7,690 bases of DNA from Bifidobacteriaceae bacterium. GTDB taxonomy: Bacteria; Actinomycetota; Actinomycetes; Actinomycetales; WQXJ01. Below the pieces are notes generated by a model. The model worked only from the letters and a program-made list of their open reading frames with translations, was not told the DNA's origin and ran no database searches. Shown here in pieces: positions 6,280 through 7,690 of the stretch. The stretch is taken from positions 1 through 7,690 of the forward strand of contig JAISIU010000061.1 of NCBI GenBank assembly GCA_031261885.1. Reading direction: 5' to 3'. A program made the translations under genes and the position numbers. The first letter of the stretch is position 1; each line of letters begins with the position of its first letter.

Positions 6280-7690
6280 ATGCCACGTGCGAAGATCGTC
6301 TGCACACTGGGACCGGCCACCGAGGCACCGGGCGCCATTCGCGCCCTCGTCGACGCCGGCATGTCCGTGGCGCGCCTCAACTTCTCACACGGCACGCACG
6401 AGGACAAGAAGGCCGCGCTGGAGGCCGTCCGGCGGGCCGCGGTGGATCTGGACCAGTCGACGGCCGTGCTGGCGGACCTCCAGGGGCCAAAGATCCGGCT
6501 CGGCGTGTTCCCCGGCGGGCCGGTCGAGTTGGTGCAGGGCGCCACGTTCACGATCACGACCGATGACGTGCCCGGCACCGCGGAGCGGGCGTCGACGACG
6601 TACGCCGGGCTGCCCGGCGACACGCGCGTCGGTGACCCGATCCTGGTCGATGACGGCAAGGTCCAGTTGCGTGTCACCCAGGTGACGGGGTCCGATGTCG
6701 TCACGTCCGTCGAGGTGGGTGGCATGGTGTCTGACCACAAGGGCATCAACCTGCCGGGCGTGGCCGTGTCGGTCCCGGCGCTCACGGCCAAGGACGAGGA
6801 CGATCTCAGGTACGCGCTCGGCATCGGGGTCGATGCCGTCGCGCTGTCGTTCGTCAGGTCCGCGGCCGACTACCAGGCTGTGCGCCACATCATGCACGAG
6901 GTGGGCCGCACGGTGCCCGTCATCGCGAAGCTTGAGAAACCGCAGGCCATCGAGGCGCTGGAGGACATCGTCAAGGCGTTCGACGGCATCATGGTGGCGC
7001 GCGGCGACCTCGGCGTGGAACTGCCGCTGGAGCGCGTCCCGCTGGTGCAGAAGCAGGCCATCGACTTGGCCCGGCGGCACGCCAAGCCCGTGATCGTCGC
7101 CACGCAGATGTTGGAGTCGATGATCCAGAACGCGCGGCCCACGAGGGCGGAGGCCTCGGATTGCGCCAACGCCGTGCTGGACGGGGCGGACGCCCTCATG
7201 CTGTCGGGTGAGACGGCCGTCGGGGCCTACCCGGTGGAGGCCGTGAGCACGATGGCGTCGATCATCGACACGACGGAGCGGGAGGGCGGTGACCGCATCG
7301 CGCCGATGAGCACCAGGCCGCATACGCGGGCGGGGGTGATCTGCCTGTCGGCGGCGGCGATCGCGCGGCAGCTGGGCGCGCGCTACCTCGTGACGTTCAC
7401 GGAGTCGGGGGAGTCGGCCCGGCGGGTGGCCCGGCTCCGGTCCCCGATCCCGCACGTGGCGTTGACGCCGAACGATTCGGTGCGGCGGGCGCTGAGCCTG
7501 TCGTGGGGTGTGGAAGCTCACACCGTGGAGCGTGTCACGGAGTCGGATCAGATGATCGCCGTGGCCGATGACGTGCTGCGCCGCACTGGTTTGGCCGTCC
7601 CGGGGGACACGGTGGTGATCGTTTCCGGCGCGCCGTTGGGCGTCTCCGGCACGATCAACCAGATCCTGGTCCACCACGTAGGCGAACTAG
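6280..7690 (+). CDS. pyk: Pyruvate kinase, 3' end cut by the window edge
   Basis: Converts phosphoenolpyruvate and ADP to pyruvate and ATP, the last step of glycolysis. Reading from ATG 6280, preceded by its ribosome binding site, gives 470 codons without a stop. The N-terminus (RAKIVCTLGPA) is canonical. Substrate and nucleotide residues: R32, N34 and S36 in ARLNFSHG, D66 and R73 in ADLQGPKIRLG. The B (lid) domain spans about 70-160 and ends at SDHKGINLPG (151-160). The catalytic Lys is K217 with metal ligands E219 (IAKLEKPQA) and D243 (VARGDLGVE); the T275 segment is VATQMLESM; LSGETAVGAYPVEAV starts at L308. The C-terminal allosteric-type domain runs from about 335. There is no extra PEP-utiliser domain up to the window end. 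L67, Q68, K71 and L74 match the potassium-independent group. The family is usually about 470-480 residues, so only a few codons are probably missing. Codon choice is more G-ending than in gltB. Confidence 0.96.
   Translation, partial: MPRAKIVCTLGPATEAPGAIRALVDAGMSVARLNFSHGTHEDKKAALEAVRRAAVDLDQSTAVLADLQGPKIRLGVFPGGPVELVQGATFTITTDDVPGTAERASTTYAGLPGDTRVGDPILVDDGKVQLRVTQVTGSDVVTSVEVGGMVSDHKGINLPGVAVSVPALTAKDEDDLRYALGIGVDAVALSFVRSAADYQAVRHIMHEVGRTVPVIAKLEKPQAIEALEDIVKAFDGIMVARGDLGVELPLERVPLVQKQAIDLARRHAKPVIVATQMLESMIQNARPTRAEASDCANAVLDGADALMLSGETAVGAYPVEAVSTMASIIDTTEREGGDRIAPMSTRPHTRAGVICLSAAAIARQLGARYLVTFTESGESARRVARLRSPIPHVALTPNDSVRRALSLSWGVEAHTVERVTESDQMIAVADDVLRRTGLAVPGDTVVIVSGAPLGVSGTINQILVHHVGEL

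Noticed and set aside
6385..7677. Open reading frame of 430 codons on the - strand opposite pyk
   Set aside because: Rich in Arg, His, Asp and Gly with no domain, and antisense to a clearly conserved pyruvate kinase; a composition artefact.
7688..7690. TAG at the very end of the window as the pyk stop codon
   Set aside because: The pyk frame reads GGC GAA CTA then a single G, so this TAG is one base out of frame. The true stop lies beyond the window.

Overview
The window is very GC-rich, densely coding DNA with strong third-position G/C bias and GTG starts alongside ATG. Together with the protein sequences this points to a high-GC Gram-positive bacterium (Actinomycetota); the order or genus cannot be fixed from the window. 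All recognisable genes are on the + strand and belong to central metabolism. I see no mobile element, CRISPR array, phage gene, RNA gene or defence-type cluster.

Layout: positions 1-65 are the end of an intergenic region carrying the ribosome binding site of gltB. Positions 66-4706 encode the large (alpha) subunit of glutamate synthase (GOGAT), complete with its N-terminal nucleophile cysteine, FMN-binding synthase domain, 3Fe-4S cysteine triad and C-terminal GXGXG domain. Positions 4699-6171 encode the small (beta) subunit GltD, which overlaps gltB by 8 bases and has a strong ribosome binding site inside the gltB end, so the two are almost certainly one operon. A 108-base gap (6172-6279) holds a long, strong inverted repeat just before the third gene. 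Positions 6280-7690 encode pyruvate kinase (pyk), open at the window edge after 470 codons and probably only a few residues short of its end.

How they work together: GltB plus GltD convert glutamine and 2-oxoglutarate to two glutamates with reducing power from NAD(P)H, the second half of the GS-GOGAT ammonium assimilation route. Pyruvate kinase makes pyruvate and ATP from phosphoenolpyruvate and so feeds the carbon flow that supplies 2-oxoglutarate. As I recall, gltB-gltD followed by or near pyk is a recurring gene order in Actinomycetota.

This is an ordinary housekeeping region and I do not claim a new system. The parts most worth a second look are the gltD-pyk gap, where an 18-bp interrupted hairpin competes with a smaller hairpin that would cover the pyk ribosome binding site, and the residue signature marking this pyruvate kinase as probably potassium-independent.
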